From: Phoronis ovalis
Taxonomy: Eukaryota > Phoronida > Phoronidae
DNA length: 24,170 nt
Assembly: GCA_028565635.1 (NCBI GenBank)
Contig: JAOXYB010069501.1
Coordinates: 1 to 24,170 of the forward strand
Reading direction: 5' to 3'
A program made the position numbers and the translations under genes. This document shows, piece by piece, positions 1 through 13,379 of this stretch. Under the pieces are notes generated by a model. That model was not told the DNA's origin. It made no database searches and was given only the letters and a program-made list of their open reading frames with translations. Numbering within the stretch: the stretch's first letter is position 1; the number at the start of each line of letters is the position of its first letter.

Positions 1-140
1 GAATATGAAACCGATCGGGTAAAAACTGAAGCTGTTATCGCGAGACAAAGAAAGTGTTACATACGACGACAACGACAACAACGCCTACACTACGACAATA
101 TGCCCATCCACCACTATGTGGATGGGCATAAAAAAGCAAG
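1..140. repeat. Possible repeat-element fragment with a GAC/AAC-rich stretch and terminal hairpin
   Basis: A GAC/AAC-rich stretch (about 62-97) leads into a perfect 12-bp stem with a 6-nt loop (arms 100-111 and 118-129, ATGCCCATCCAC and its complement), followed by six A's. Hairpin plus A-run resembles the tail of a short interspersed or foldback element. It lies left of TTC38 copy A exon 5, in intron 5 if the gene continues. No family was identified. Confidence 0.4.
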
Positions 141-243
141 AAAAGCTAAATTGATAATTTGTATGACAATGCTACACTCAAGTATTTACCATCCCTTCTG
201 TATCATCACATGTATTTTGGCCACCAAATATATGCACGGTCTA

Positions 244-3555
<3,312 letters not shown>

Positions 3556-3718
3556 ATCCTTTCCACACTACAGGATAAGAATGACACCCAGTTATGGGTA
3601 TTTTCCTTTACAAGGGCGGCGAGGGCGGTGACCGTCACTGACCCCTAGACAAGTAGCCTACGATGTCTTCTTTACGTGACCCTAAACACAAATCCTTCTA
3701 GCTATCTAGCTAAATTGG

Positions 3719-4140
3719 AAGTTTATCCTGACATCTGGTGGACACAATCGAGACAGATGCAATCATTCGTGTAGCGACACCTATTGAACATTTCTTATTT
3801 TCACATCAGAACACACCATTAATTCGCCTTCCGTTCGTTATAATGGGGAAATGAGATATTTTGACATTAAACAAAAAAATTACCAAACTCTCGCCGACAC
3901 CTGGAATTAGATAATTTCTTATCGTTGTTTGTTCTAGTTTTTATTAATAAAAGTTTTGAATTTCCACTAACAAAACCAATTGGATTTCGAGGTACATCTA
4001 TTTTTAAACGTGATCTTTGCGAAGCACGTTGGGGAATATTGAGGAATATCTTCGTCTAATATCTTTAAAGAAATACACTCCCTAAACCGCAAGTTCCTCC
4101 TGATGACATCTGGTGGACGCAATCGAAAAGATGATGCAAA
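3719..4140. repeat. Pair of diverged direct repeats about 370 bp apart
   Basis: The stretch 3719-3763 (AAGTTTATCC then GACATCTGGTGGACACAATCG) reappears at 4091-4140 with substitutions and small indels, sharing the GACATCTGGTGGACxCAATCG core. A related sequence around CGACACCT at 3773 is found inverted at about 4732. These look like old copies of a dispersed repeat upstream of TTC38 copy A. Confidence 0.55.
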
Positions 4141-4609
4141 GTCAGTATTGACATGTACCGACGCTGTTTTGGGGGATTGCGTTGGCAGTAAAGACTGCAT
4201 TGATTTTACATTCGTTTCCGTAATACTTGATTTTGAATATTTTCTGTAATGCTAAAATATACATAACACAGACACTGTGTATTTTAGATCACACTGGATA
4301 CCAACTAGACTGAAACAGTGGCAAGCCGGGGTTTAGATATGTAAACAAAATGTGCTTTGCAAAAGGTTAAGGAGCGGCAGAACAAAAAAGGTCAAGTTCC
4401 ACAGTGTTTCTAAGCATACTTTAGTTGAATATTTTTGTTTGGATATGACATGTATAAGTTATGAGGTGTATTATTTGTGTCATCCATGTTCCTCCGACAT
4501 ACCATCCCTACATAAATCGTACGAGGAAAAGGGTTTGATGCCCTTGTTGGATACGTGAGGTTATTGTAGTTACTTACTGATATTGTTTAGATGTTGTTAA
4601 TTCATAGCT

Positions 4610-4659
4610 GAGTCTATTATATCTATATATGTATATCTATATTTAGATATAATAGTCTC
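4610..4659. repeat. AT-rich imperfect palindrome, 15-bp arms
   Basis: GAGTCTATTATATCT (4610-4624) pairs with its complement at 4645-4659 with one mismatch, around a TA-rich loop. It is a simple hairpin in the divergent intergenic region, of unknown role. Confidence 0.6.
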
Positions 4660-5504
4660 AGATCTATAGGAATATATTCTTGTCACCAAGAATCACCACA
4701 GGCCCATTTTCAGTTTGCATGAAAAACACAGTAGGTGTCGCGACAATCCGGCTCTAGATTATGTGCATGTGTTATTTGCTGCTACACAAATGCAGTTCCA
4801 AAATCTTACATGTGCTGTAATGTTTTTTTTTATCCTTTGAACTGACATTTTTATTTGAAAGGAGAATTAGTTTGAAAGGGAATGGATTGAATCTTTATTT
4901 TTTTTAAATAAATTTTCTAGAAACTGATGAGATTATTTGATTTAAACACAAAAGTCTGAATATTGTCTGTTGTGGTTGGGTATAATTCAGTTTGGTGCTT
5001 TTGTAACAAAATTGCCAAAAAATTTCAGTACAAAAGATAACTCAGAGCAGAAGGCATAATAAGCTATGTTTAATTGGATATTTAGCGCAATAATTAACTC
5101 CTTTTTATTACAAATTATAGTCTATACAAGTGTATTGGAAAATTAATTGTACTTTTATGCCCGACCTTTATATATTGTATATACCCCGGTGTATATTTAA
5201 GAGTACATACAGCACCTGTATTGTGCAGCATGACTTATTCATCATTATTTTATGAAAATATTTTCTAAATTAACTGACTTCATCAATTACCCACACTGTG
5301 AGTCTCTTATGAATCTTAATAATCTTACCAAATCAATAATCAAAATCTCTGCCTATTTTTGCACTTCTTAATTGATTTCCTTATGTGTCGTTAAGTACTT
5401 ACCTGCACTGTCTTGTCAATCTTAACTTTATCAAAGTAATATCCAAATTCTCCGTTTAGGTCACATTTATTATATTTGATAATATAAAAGTACTTTTAAA
5501 CCCC

Positions 5505-5881
5505 GGGGGTACTCAAGTTATTTTTGGTGGGGGTGTGCAGCCCAGTTGAAAATTTTGGATTTGGATTGTATACTTCTTACTGTATTTTTGGAGTGCTACC
5601 GTAAATAAATTCAAATATTTGGATTACTACTCATTGCTTACAGCAAATAATTTGGATTAGTTTTAGATTTGTATCCATAAATAGATTTTGGAATTTGGTT
5701 TGTATTAAATAGTTTGCGTAAAAATATTTTAAAATTTCGGATTGCTACTCTTATATTTCACAAAATTTGGATTGCTACCTTTATATTTCAAAAAAATTGG
5801 ATTGGGTTTGCTACCACAAGCTAAAATTTTGGATTGAGTTGGGCGTCACATCCCTGTAGTCAAAAAATCACGAGTACCCCC
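5505..5881. mobile_element. MITE-like element with GGGGGTACTC terminal inverted repeats
   Basis: The left end GGGGGTACTC (5505-5514) is matched by GAGTACCCCC at 5872-5881. Between them, degenerate copies of a TTTGGATTGCTAC-like unit repeat at least six times. No coding capacity. It is probably a non-autonomous element with internal subrepeats. No clear target duplication was found. Confidence 0.6.
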
Positions 5882-6068
5882 CAGTTGCAAACCTGCTCTG
5901 TGAGGTTACTTAAGATTGATACTCAATAACCTCGTATAGTTTGTCCTTAGAAGGACACTGGGGAGGAGAGGTGAATTTAAAACTAATTAAAACAAAGAGC
6001 AATATACAAAACTGAACATTAGACAAAGATCACATATATAAACAAAAAGACGAACTAATACATGTAGT

Positions 6069-6447
6069 CCCGGGGGGTACTGCCATTCACAGGAACTTTA
6101 CACATATACCGCCCCATGGGCACCCTTTTTTCAACCTCCACTTCTACCAATTGGTATCTTTTTAATGTTTGTTTAACATTTTTATCATGGAGTATTTACT
6201 TTCAATAAATGAATATTTATCGCAAGATGCCGCATTTTTGGGTGCAAGTTTCTTGGGTTTTGTTTACTATTTTTTGCCATAGGGCGTACATTTGGGTGTA
6301 TATTTCTAGAATGCTTTTACCATGTGGTATTTTACGCAAATAATTTTTACCATGGGATATAATTTCGGAATGCTGTTTTTACATGGGGTAATGGTGTTTT
6401 ACCCTAGGCCTCGCACCCCCCAAGTTTTTTGGCGTAGCACCCCCGAG
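6069..6447. mobile_element. Second MITE-like element with G-run ends
   Basis: The left end CCCGGGGGGTACTGCC (6069-6084) is imperfectly inverted at the right end (GGCGTAGCACCCCCGAG, 6431-6447). Internal degenerate units such as TTTTACCATGTGG, TTTTTACCATGGG and TTTTTACATGGGG repeat. The ends resemble the element at 5505-5881 but the internal units differ, which suggests a related family rather than a copy. Confidence 0.5.
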
Positions 6448-7063
6448 CATATAATACATACAAAATCATATAGTGCAGGTTAACACAAATAATTGCCAAA
6501 CGATCCCATTTCAATTTGAGGCAGTTGCATACACTTTGACAAAAAAACAAACAGATTCATTCCAACACCTTATAATTAGCATAACTGTCGTGTAGTGGTG
6601 TTGTGGGCAGATGACAGCAGGTGCCCCCAAAAACTATGAAAACTACGGGTAATAAAAGTATTCAGGAAATCATTTTGTTTGTTGGTCATACATACGTTGG
6701 TGATAGCAGTATTAAAAAGACTAAAAAGTTTAGCATTCCATATTGATTATAATTGCCCCTAATGGAATTTTTTTGAGAATCACTTTTATGGGTACAATTT
6801 TAATTATTCCCTCTTACTTCATTTTTTTCCACACTTCCAACTTTTTATTGGCTTGGTTAATATATTAAATCTAGAAATTATTCATTTTGTGGACAACAAG
6901 AGAAAATTATATATAGTTCTACTTGTTAAGAAAGCATTGCATTTAATCTTAGTATAAAACTGTATTGTTCATCCAAAAAGGGTGTGTATAAAGGTTTTAC
7001 TTTGGCCAAAACTGAGTGTTGCACGATTTTGATAATCTATTACAGATAACTACTATTTCTATA

Positions 7064-7137
7064 ATGTTAGATAGCGTCTCAAAGAAAGCAACAATTGTTT
7101 TTAAAATTTTTGCTTTCTTTGAGACGCTATTTAACAT
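7064..7137 (+). ncRNA. Candidate stem-loop RNA: 27-bp arms, 20-nt loop
   Basis: ATGTTAGATAGCGTCTCAAA (start of the left arm, 7064-7090) pairs with 7111-7137 over 27 positions. The only difference is G opposite T, which in a plus-strand RNA is a G-U wobble, so the plus-strand RNA would be fully paired. The size (74 nt) is in the range of a pre-miRNA, but stems this perfect are also typical of tiny foldback elements. It lies about 170 bp upstream of the candidate TATA box of the oxygenase gene. No evidence of expression. Confidence 0.4.
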
Positions 7138-7290
7138 GATAACTAAAATTCAAATCGCCTAGATCTCAAAAATAACTGTCAAAATATAAATTTGGCTGTG
7201 ATTTCTTTCATGTTTTAAAAGAATGTGAACATTCAGTGAAATGTAGTTACAATTGGACGCCTTTCTGTTCAACTTTGACCTCATGATCAA

Positions 7291-7310
7291 CCAATATCCA
7301 CTGGTATAAA
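7291..7310 (+). promoter_or_regulatory. Candidate core promoter (CCAAT at 7291, TATAAA at 7305) of the oxygenase gene
   Basis: CCAAT (7291-7295) is followed closely by TATAAA (7305-7310). Start of transcription would fall near 7335-7340, leaving a 5' leader exon that ends at the donor at 7421. The spacing is plausible for a TATA-type promoter, but such motifs are common by chance in AT-rich DNA. Confidence 0.4.
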
Positions 7311-7421
7311 CCGGGCTTGTAGCTCATTGGCAATTCTTATTGATTAGATCTCGTCATTCTACAACTTGTTGCTGTTCAAACAAGACCTTAAAAATTCGTG
7401 CTACAGATCAACTAGACTGCG

Positions 7422-7598
7422 GTGAGTTTTATTTTAATTTTATATATGCATCCTATTACAGGACTTTCTCAATACTTTTTAGGATCTAGAAATGAGTTAG
7501 AACCTATGCTGAATAAAAAGGCAAAGACTTTGGTACTTACTAATAGTCCTTCTCTGCAGCTCAGCTTAAATTAACATTAAATGTGTTTACTACTTTAG
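7422..7598 (+). other. Candidate 5'UTR intron of the oxygenase gene
   Basis: A strong donor (GCG then GTGAGT, intron start 7422) and a pyrimidine-rich TTTAG acceptor (exon start 7599) bracket a 177-bp AT-rich stretch just upstream of the start codon. The remaining leader from 7599 to the ATG at 7638 is 39 nt. A leader intron is suggested by splice-site quality only. Confidence 0.5.
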
Positions 7599-7637
7599 GA
7601 AAAGAACTCTATTTGACGTAGTTTGCAGCAAACTAAA

Positions 7638-10600
7638 ATGAAAATTAAAGAAGCCGATTTACCAATCATCGACATGAGTCTGACTCAAACAGACCGCAGA
7701 GCTGTTGCTGTAGAAATAGTCGATGCAATGAAGACAAAAGAATTCCTGATTCTGAAAAATGTGCAAGGTCTAGAACCGGATCGCCTTCTCACGGCATGTG
7801 AATGGTTCTTTTCGCAACCATTAGAAAGAAAATACGAAATTACCCGTAAGCGATTTAATCCTAAGAAAAAGAATATCTATAGAGGATATTATCCAACAGC
7901 TGTTGCGGATCCAATAAGTTCGAGTAATATATACAAAGAAGCATTTGAAATGGGATGTACTGTTCCAGTTGACGATCCCGATGTTTTGGCGGGTAATGTG
8001 ACTTATGAAAATCCTCAATGGCCTGTAGAAGATGCAACAGTTCCCTTCAAAGATATTGTGGGGAAACATTATGAAATTATGCACTTGCTAAGTCTTGAAT
8101 TGATTCGTTTGATTGCTTTGGGTTTAGAATTAGAAGAAAATTGCATGGACGAGATGTTTGTAAAGAAACCTCTGTCTACTTATCGACTGCTTCATTACAA
8201 TCCAAGAACAGGTTAGTATATTACTACTAATATATTCCCCATATACTATTTCAGTTTTGGATATGATGGCTTAAAGAATAAAGATAAGTGGTTTTTCTTT
8301 TGTTGAAAGATATGTGTAAAATATCAAATGATATTTATTAAAGCATGGTATTTTTTAAGAGCTTGCTATTGCTTTATGAACAGAAAAATATTTAGTCCAC
8401 ACTCAACCATTCATAGGTGATTCTACTGGAATGTTACGAAAAGATTTTTTTTTTCATATAGACAAATATTATGAAATCGTCTTGCATGACCGGAACTGTA
8501 CATAGGAGGTGGGGTGTTGAGGTTAAGGTCTCTCGAGTTGGGTGTGCTATCAGTTTCGTTGATGAGATGACATCATATAATATATTATATCATGCCTCTG
8601 TTAAAATTATCATGCTAGTTTAATCTGATATATTTTTTCATATTACGCCTACATAAAATCTACAATGAAATTATTAAAATTATTGGGAGACTGAATATGA
8701 GGGACTAATATTTGTCGTATTTACTGATGTATTAATAACTTATATTAATTCCTAACACTCCCAGATTATTTAGCAACTATTCTAGAACTAATTAAAAACT
8801 GATGTTGTAGAAAATCAGCCAAGGAAGCAGATTAAATTATTAGTAATTATATAATGTTATGAGTGTTAAAACTTAAGCGATAGTATAGTATTTTCACTCG
8901 TGTAAAATGCAGAAAATTTTATTAAATTTTAATCATACTACAAAAAAATAAGCTCATCCTACAAGAAAACAGAGTAGATCTAAATTCGTGCTGTATTTTT
9001 AACAATTGCTAAGCAATATATCGATTTTGTTATGGGGCATTTTCTAAATCGAATCACCAATTTTGTTTATAACCACGAAAAGAGTAAACATGCTTGATAA
9101 TTTTTTCGCTTTTGCAGCTGTCAGAATTTAATTAAGTCGGTTTCCGCGAGAAAAGCTGGTAATAATGTTGCATTTTTATGAATTGCGTTACCTACGTTTA
9201 GGGGGGGGGGGGGTGTTTGATAAATGATCATCGTTTTAAAGTGGTTTTAAATATTTGAAAAAATCCTTTTTGTTTAAAGGTCAAGATATTTGGTTAATTC
9301 GTGGCGTCATTTTGTTTTCGAGTAACGCCCTAACGTATTTTTAACGGCAAGTTCAAAATTTTGTTCTTTCTGTGAAAATAACTCTTTTCGCATTTAAAAA
9401 ACATCTAGAGGTATACTTTTTTATTTTTTGATATGTTTTTCTCCTTCACTTGAGCCTAATTTAGATATCTTTTTTTACTCTCGACTCCGTGGCAAACGTA
9501 ATCAGTAGTCTAGAATTTATACCTCCGCCAAACACAAAATCGCAAAATTTTTGTACGATTAGCCGTTATTCTAAAGTTAAATGTCTACACGGTAAAATAA
9601 GCATACATGTCATGCTTTTTAAATGTTATAAAAACATCTTTCAATACTTGTTGTTTTCCGCTAATTTTTTACAGTCTATACAACCCGCTATTTCGTTGTA
9701 CATTTTGTGCTTTTTAAAAAATACTGGATATGCATTTTTTTTTATTTTTCAAGATGTTGTGGGCAAACGTCTTCCCTTCACATATCATAAGTCAAAAGAG
9801 TCCAAACAACTGGGCTTCATATACTTTGAGATGTTACCTAACATCTACTCAAGTCGTCCGGTGCCCAGCTCCTTGCACGCCTAACGTTATACATCAACCA
9901 TTGCAATATTCATTAAATTAATATATGACATCTGCATGTATAAGTAGTCGGGTTGATTTATGTTTCAAAAATTATATATTATCTTAAAAGTATGAGAAAT
10001 TAAATGTTATAATATGTTTAACGTGATCTTATCGCTGATTATTAAAAAAAAGGCAGACAATTTAGTAAGTATATGTTGTACAGTAGGTTACAGAATACCA
10101 GAATTAATGTTTCACTGCTGAGAAATTTAATATCTGATAATGCGTAACATTTCGTATTGCAACTAATGGAATAGATAAGTTTTTAGATGCAAAAATTATT
10201 GATGTCAATATGTTTTATGAAAAATGTGTAACTTTTTAAGCCAGATCCGGATTTGATTCAAACTTTCACTTCAAACTTTATGCTTGAATGTTTGGAAAAA
10301 AACAGGGAATTACAACTCACGAAACTCAAATTGTAGTATCATATCAATGGCATGAGTGGAATAAGCTAGTTAATTTTTTAAATTTAAATAACTTTAATTT
10401 CTTTCCTTTTCTTGTCAACTTCTAAAATAGCACTCCATTCTTGCAGTAGTAACACGACGGTAATGGAAACGAACGTGTAGGTATAATAAATACTTCGATA
10501 TATGAAGAATGTGTCGGGCACGTCGTAATACTGGGAGAGATGACGTTTATCTACATCATACGAAGACCAGCTGTTTGGACCCTTTTGAGTTATGATATGT

Positions 10601-12682
10601 GAACGGAAGACGTTTGGCCACAACATATTGAAAAATAAAAAATGCGTATCTCCAGATTTTTTTTAAAGCGCAAAACGTTCGTTTTTCGTAATGACGTTTT
10701 TGTATTAACTGTAAAAAATAGCGGAAAACAAAATATATTGAAAGATGTTTTTAATAACATTAGAAACGCATGACATGTATCCTTATTTTATGGTGTAGAA
10801 ATTAATTTTAGAATAATGGCTAATCATACAGAATTTTTGCGATTTTGTGTTTGGCCAAGTATAAATTCTACTACTGATTAAGTTTGGTATGGAGTTGAGA
10901 GTAAAAAATGATACATAAATTAGGCTCACGTGAAGGAGAAAAATATATCAAAAAATAAAAAATATACTTCTACAATTTTTAAATGCAAAAAAAGTGATTT
11001 TCACGGAAAGAGCACAATTTTGAACACGCCATTAAAAATACGTCAGGGTGTTACTTGAAAAAAAATTGATGCAACGAATTAGCCAAATATCTTGACCTTT
11101 AAACAAAAAAGATTTATTTCTAATACCTAAAGCCACCTTAAAACTGTGATCATTTTCATACACCCCTAAACGTAGATAACGGCAATTCGCAAAAATGCAA
11201 CATTTGGACGTTTTTTACCAGCTTTTCTTGCGGAAACCGACTTAATGTCTAATTAAGGAAAAAGATTAAATTGCTAGCTTTTAAGCAATAAACATATACG
11301 TACGTGTGCTTTGGCCAAATATCAGAACATTACCATTTTATCGTGATAACAGCTCAGCCTTAAAAATAAACTACCAATAATAAATCATCGTATAATTTTG
11401 CTGAAAAATGTTTCTTTCGACTTTTAGGAGAAATTCCTGCTAGTGCATTATCTACGGATGGTAAAGTTTTACAAACAGGTGTACATCATGACATTAGTGT
11501 TTTGACCATACTGGAGACGTTTCATTATGCTGGTCTTGAAATACTGAGTGAAACCGGAGAATGGCTTAAAGTTACTCCCGAACCAGGAAAACTCATTGTA
11601 AACATAGGTATGTACTGATATCATGATCACTGTAGTATTAAACTCTTATGTTAGTTTCGGTTTCTTCATTTCTTCATAAAGAAAACAAAAGGATATTGCA
11701 ACCCGTGATGGTTTACCGTTGTGCAGCATACCCCTCATTCCTGGAAAGCGTGCTTTATTTGTTCTTCACTATAATGGATATGAGGAATCAAATTTTTACG
11801 GCAAGATCTGAGTACAGCCGCTAAACTTCCTCTGTCAAATTGAAAAATGAGAATGTGACCTAAACAACCTAAATTGCATGATAAGTTTTAAAAGGCCTCA
11901 TTATAAAGTCTTATCAAGAAAAATTGTTGAAAGTTTGGACAAATTCCCATGTAGGAAAAGTGCTTGCTCACCAGGGGGAATACTAACAAATAACATATTA
12001 AATAATTCATAAATGAGGAAACAAGCTGTTTTGCAACGTAAAATTTACATCCCAAATTTTTAAAGCTTCTCTTAGACAGAGAGTATATATATGTTGATAT
12101 CTTTTTTTCAATTTATATTAGGTCCTATTCTCATTATAATTTGGTTATGTTATTTGAAGTAGTTAATTTTCCTGAAGTCATTTCAAGCAAAAATCCAAGT
12201 TGGAACAAAAGTAGGCAGTTTAACATGGTATATATAATGAATAACATAGACAAACGAGTTGAAAGCCATTACAGATTAAAGTTCTATGTCTTCAGTTTAA
12301 CCAATGGTGGTTTGATTTTCAGAGTTAAAATCATTTTTGTTTAACATTTTTTAATGTAAGTAATGTACAAGTTCAAACACGTGGAACAACGTAACCATAT
12401 AAATGCCATCATTCGATTTCTTAAGGTGATCTACTGGTTAAGTTGTGTGGTGGAACATTTAAAGCAACAGCACACCGTGTGGTTGATATTGGATGCGATC
12501 GGTACTCTGTGCCTTTCTTCATGGAACCTAGTTTTCATACTGATGTTAACCGCTCGCCTCTCTTGCCGGAACCACCCAAAGACACACCGAAGTGTAAATA
12601 TGGCCACTGGATGGTAGATATTCGAAAGGAGTACTATGAACACCTTGGTCTAGGAAATGAGTTTAACTGGAAAGAGCTATAG
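7638..12682 (+). CDS. Isopenicillin N synthase-family 2-oxoglutarate/Fe(II)-dependent dioxygenase
   Basis: Coding exons are 7638-8211, 11428-11607 and 12426-12682, totalling 1011 nt (336 residues plus TAG), with both introns in phase 1 and GT-AG. An in-frame TGA lies eight codons before the ATG. The N-terminal DIOX_N-type domain spans roughly residues 8-120 (LPIIDMS near the start, RGYYP around residue 82). The catalytic 2OG-FeII_Oxy domain carries the iron triad His211-x-Asp213 (in HHDISVLTIL) and His268 (in ATAHRVV), plus the Arg277-x-Ser279 pair (RYS) that binds the 2-oxoglutarate carboxylate. Length and order match the IPNS/plant oxidoreductase superfamily, whose members use Fe(II), O2 and usually 2-oxoglutarate to oxidise small molecules. 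The substrate cannot be read from the sequence. No signal peptide or membrane segment is seen, so it is probably cytosolic. The large first coding intron (3.2 kb) holds a long inverted repeat. Confidence 0.93.
9130..9822 (+). repeat. Long inverted repeat, left arm (~690 bp)
   Basis: The arm starts near ATTAAGTCGGTTTCCGC and runs to about CTGGGCTTCATAT. It matches the reverse complement of 10556-11247 over its whole length, with roughly 80% identity by eye and small indels. It includes a 12-G run (about 9201) that is shorter in the other arm. The inner end contains a possible 3' splice-like stretch (T-rich then CAAG) before a short open frame. It lies entirely within the first coding intron of the oxygenase gene. 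Confidence 0.88.
10384..10626 (-). pseudogene. Possible coding remnant with one hydrophobic segment, unrecognised
   Basis: An 80-codon open frame on the minus strand starts inside the right arm and runs into the spacer. It contains SYDVDKRHLSQYYDVPDTF followed by a hydrophobic, aromatic-rich segment (FVSITVVLLL) and a charged tail (LEVDKKRKEIK), a composition more protein-like than neighbouring chance frames. The left arm has a diverged counterpart up to NNWASY, where the frame is lost. It could be an exon scrap or transposon remnant carried by the repeat, or chance. No family was recognised. Confidence 0.3.
10556..11247 (-). repeat. Long inverted repeat, right arm (~690 bp)
   Basis: This is the reverse-complement partner of 9130-9822, separated by about 730 bp of unrelated AT-rich sequence. 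Outer ends match at ATTAAGTCGGTTTCCGC (right arm 11230-11246 on the minus strand). Beyond the inner end, weak similarity may continue for about 50 bp. No clear target-site duplication was found at the outer ends, so a foldback transposon and an inverted duplication are both possible. Confidence 0.88.
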
Positions 12683-12807
12683 CAGATACTTTGAGAAGCA
12701 GGCACAGACCCACATTAAATTAATAATGTCAATTTTGAATTGTATAATGAAAATATAAATTGTAAAATACATTTGATTATACCATTCATTCCTGACATTT
12801 TCATATC

Positions 12808-12813
12808 AATAAA
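12808..12813 (+). promoter_or_regulatory. Poly(A) signal AATAAA of the oxygenase gene
   Basis: A canonical AATAAA lies about 126 nt after the TAG stop at 12682, giving a short 3'UTR ending near 12830. The next gene, TTC38 copy B, ends on the other strand about 320 bp further on, so the two transcripts converge without needing to overlap. Confidence 0.55.
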
Positions 12814-13154
12814 TGAATGTCTTATTAAATTTCGCTGTTTCATTTTTGAAAAATATGTATGGTGTGCCCAGATAGATTTTGAATATTTCTCAAGAAAACA
12901 AATTTTATACAGCTGTCTTTTACCATTCCAGTCATATCTCTTACAAATTTTGAAAACATGGTACATGCATTGTGTGTAATTCCTTTCAATAGCTAATCAA
13001 ATCATGTATGCATAAATACGCTTATATATGTATATCGGGGAGAAGCATATATGCATATGGTTTACGTCATGAATTTTAGGAATGTTATTCAACAATTAAT
13101 TGATCAAATCAATATTTATTAACAATCTCATGAGTTATAATTCTTGTTAAAGTT

Positions 13155-13160
13155 TTTATT
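13155..13160 (-). promoter_or_regulatory. Candidate poly(A) signal of TTC38 copy B
   Basis: TTTATT on the plus strand is AATAAA on the minus strand, about 220 nt past the stop codon. It is the first canonical hexamer downstream of the gene; a second lies at 13115-13120. No transcript data support the choice. Confidence 0.45.
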
Positions 13161-13379
13161 GACGTATTTTAATATTATTTCCAACAGACAATTCTTCAAC
13201 AAAATAATAGATTGTTTTAATATTTTGCTTCAACAAGAAAACAAACTGGACAAGTATACTATTGTTATCAAATTTAAATTTATAAATGCAATAAGATGTG
13301 CAAAGAACACTAACAACTATTGTCCCTGGTAAACGATTGTGATTTTTTACATCCAACTGCCTTGAAAAATAGACCAGCA

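Larger units (their letters stand above)
3556..7290. other. Divergent intergenic region between TTC38 copy A and the oxygenase gene
   Basis: This 3.7-kb stretch separates two divergently transcribed genes and should hold both promoters. I found no convincing coding exon. It contains a short direct repeat (3719/4091), an AT hairpin (4610-4659), two elements with G-run ends (5505-5881, 6069-6447) and a hairpin (7064-7137). About 4750-5500 holds nothing beyond AT-rich DNA. Confidence 0.6.
8212..11427 (+). other. First coding intron of the oxygenase gene (3.2 kb)
   Basis: The donor GTTAGT follows exon 1 and the acceptor TTTTAG precedes exon 2, with the reading frame joining in phase 1 (GGA, Gly192). 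The intron is AT-rich and dominated by the paired arms at 9130-9822 and 10556-11247. I see nothing else in 8230-9100 or 11260-11420. Confidence 0.85.

Noticed and set aside
100-129. Rho-independent terminator (hairpin plus tract)
   Set aside because: The sequence is eukaryotic and the stem is followed by A's, not T's, on the plus strand.
4352-4558. 68-codon plus-strand open frame, somewhat cysteine-rich
   Set aside because: No recognisable family, no splice or promoter support, and length within chance for this DNA.
5505-5881. CRISPR-like or telomeric repeat array
   Set aside because: Internal units are degenerate and irregularly spaced, with no constant repeat/spacer pattern and no telomere hexamer.
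9489-9884. 131-codon plus-strand open frame in the left inverted-repeat arm
   Set aside because: The matching frame in the other arm is broken by indels and stops, and codon-position conservation is not apparent; it is treated as part of the repeat.
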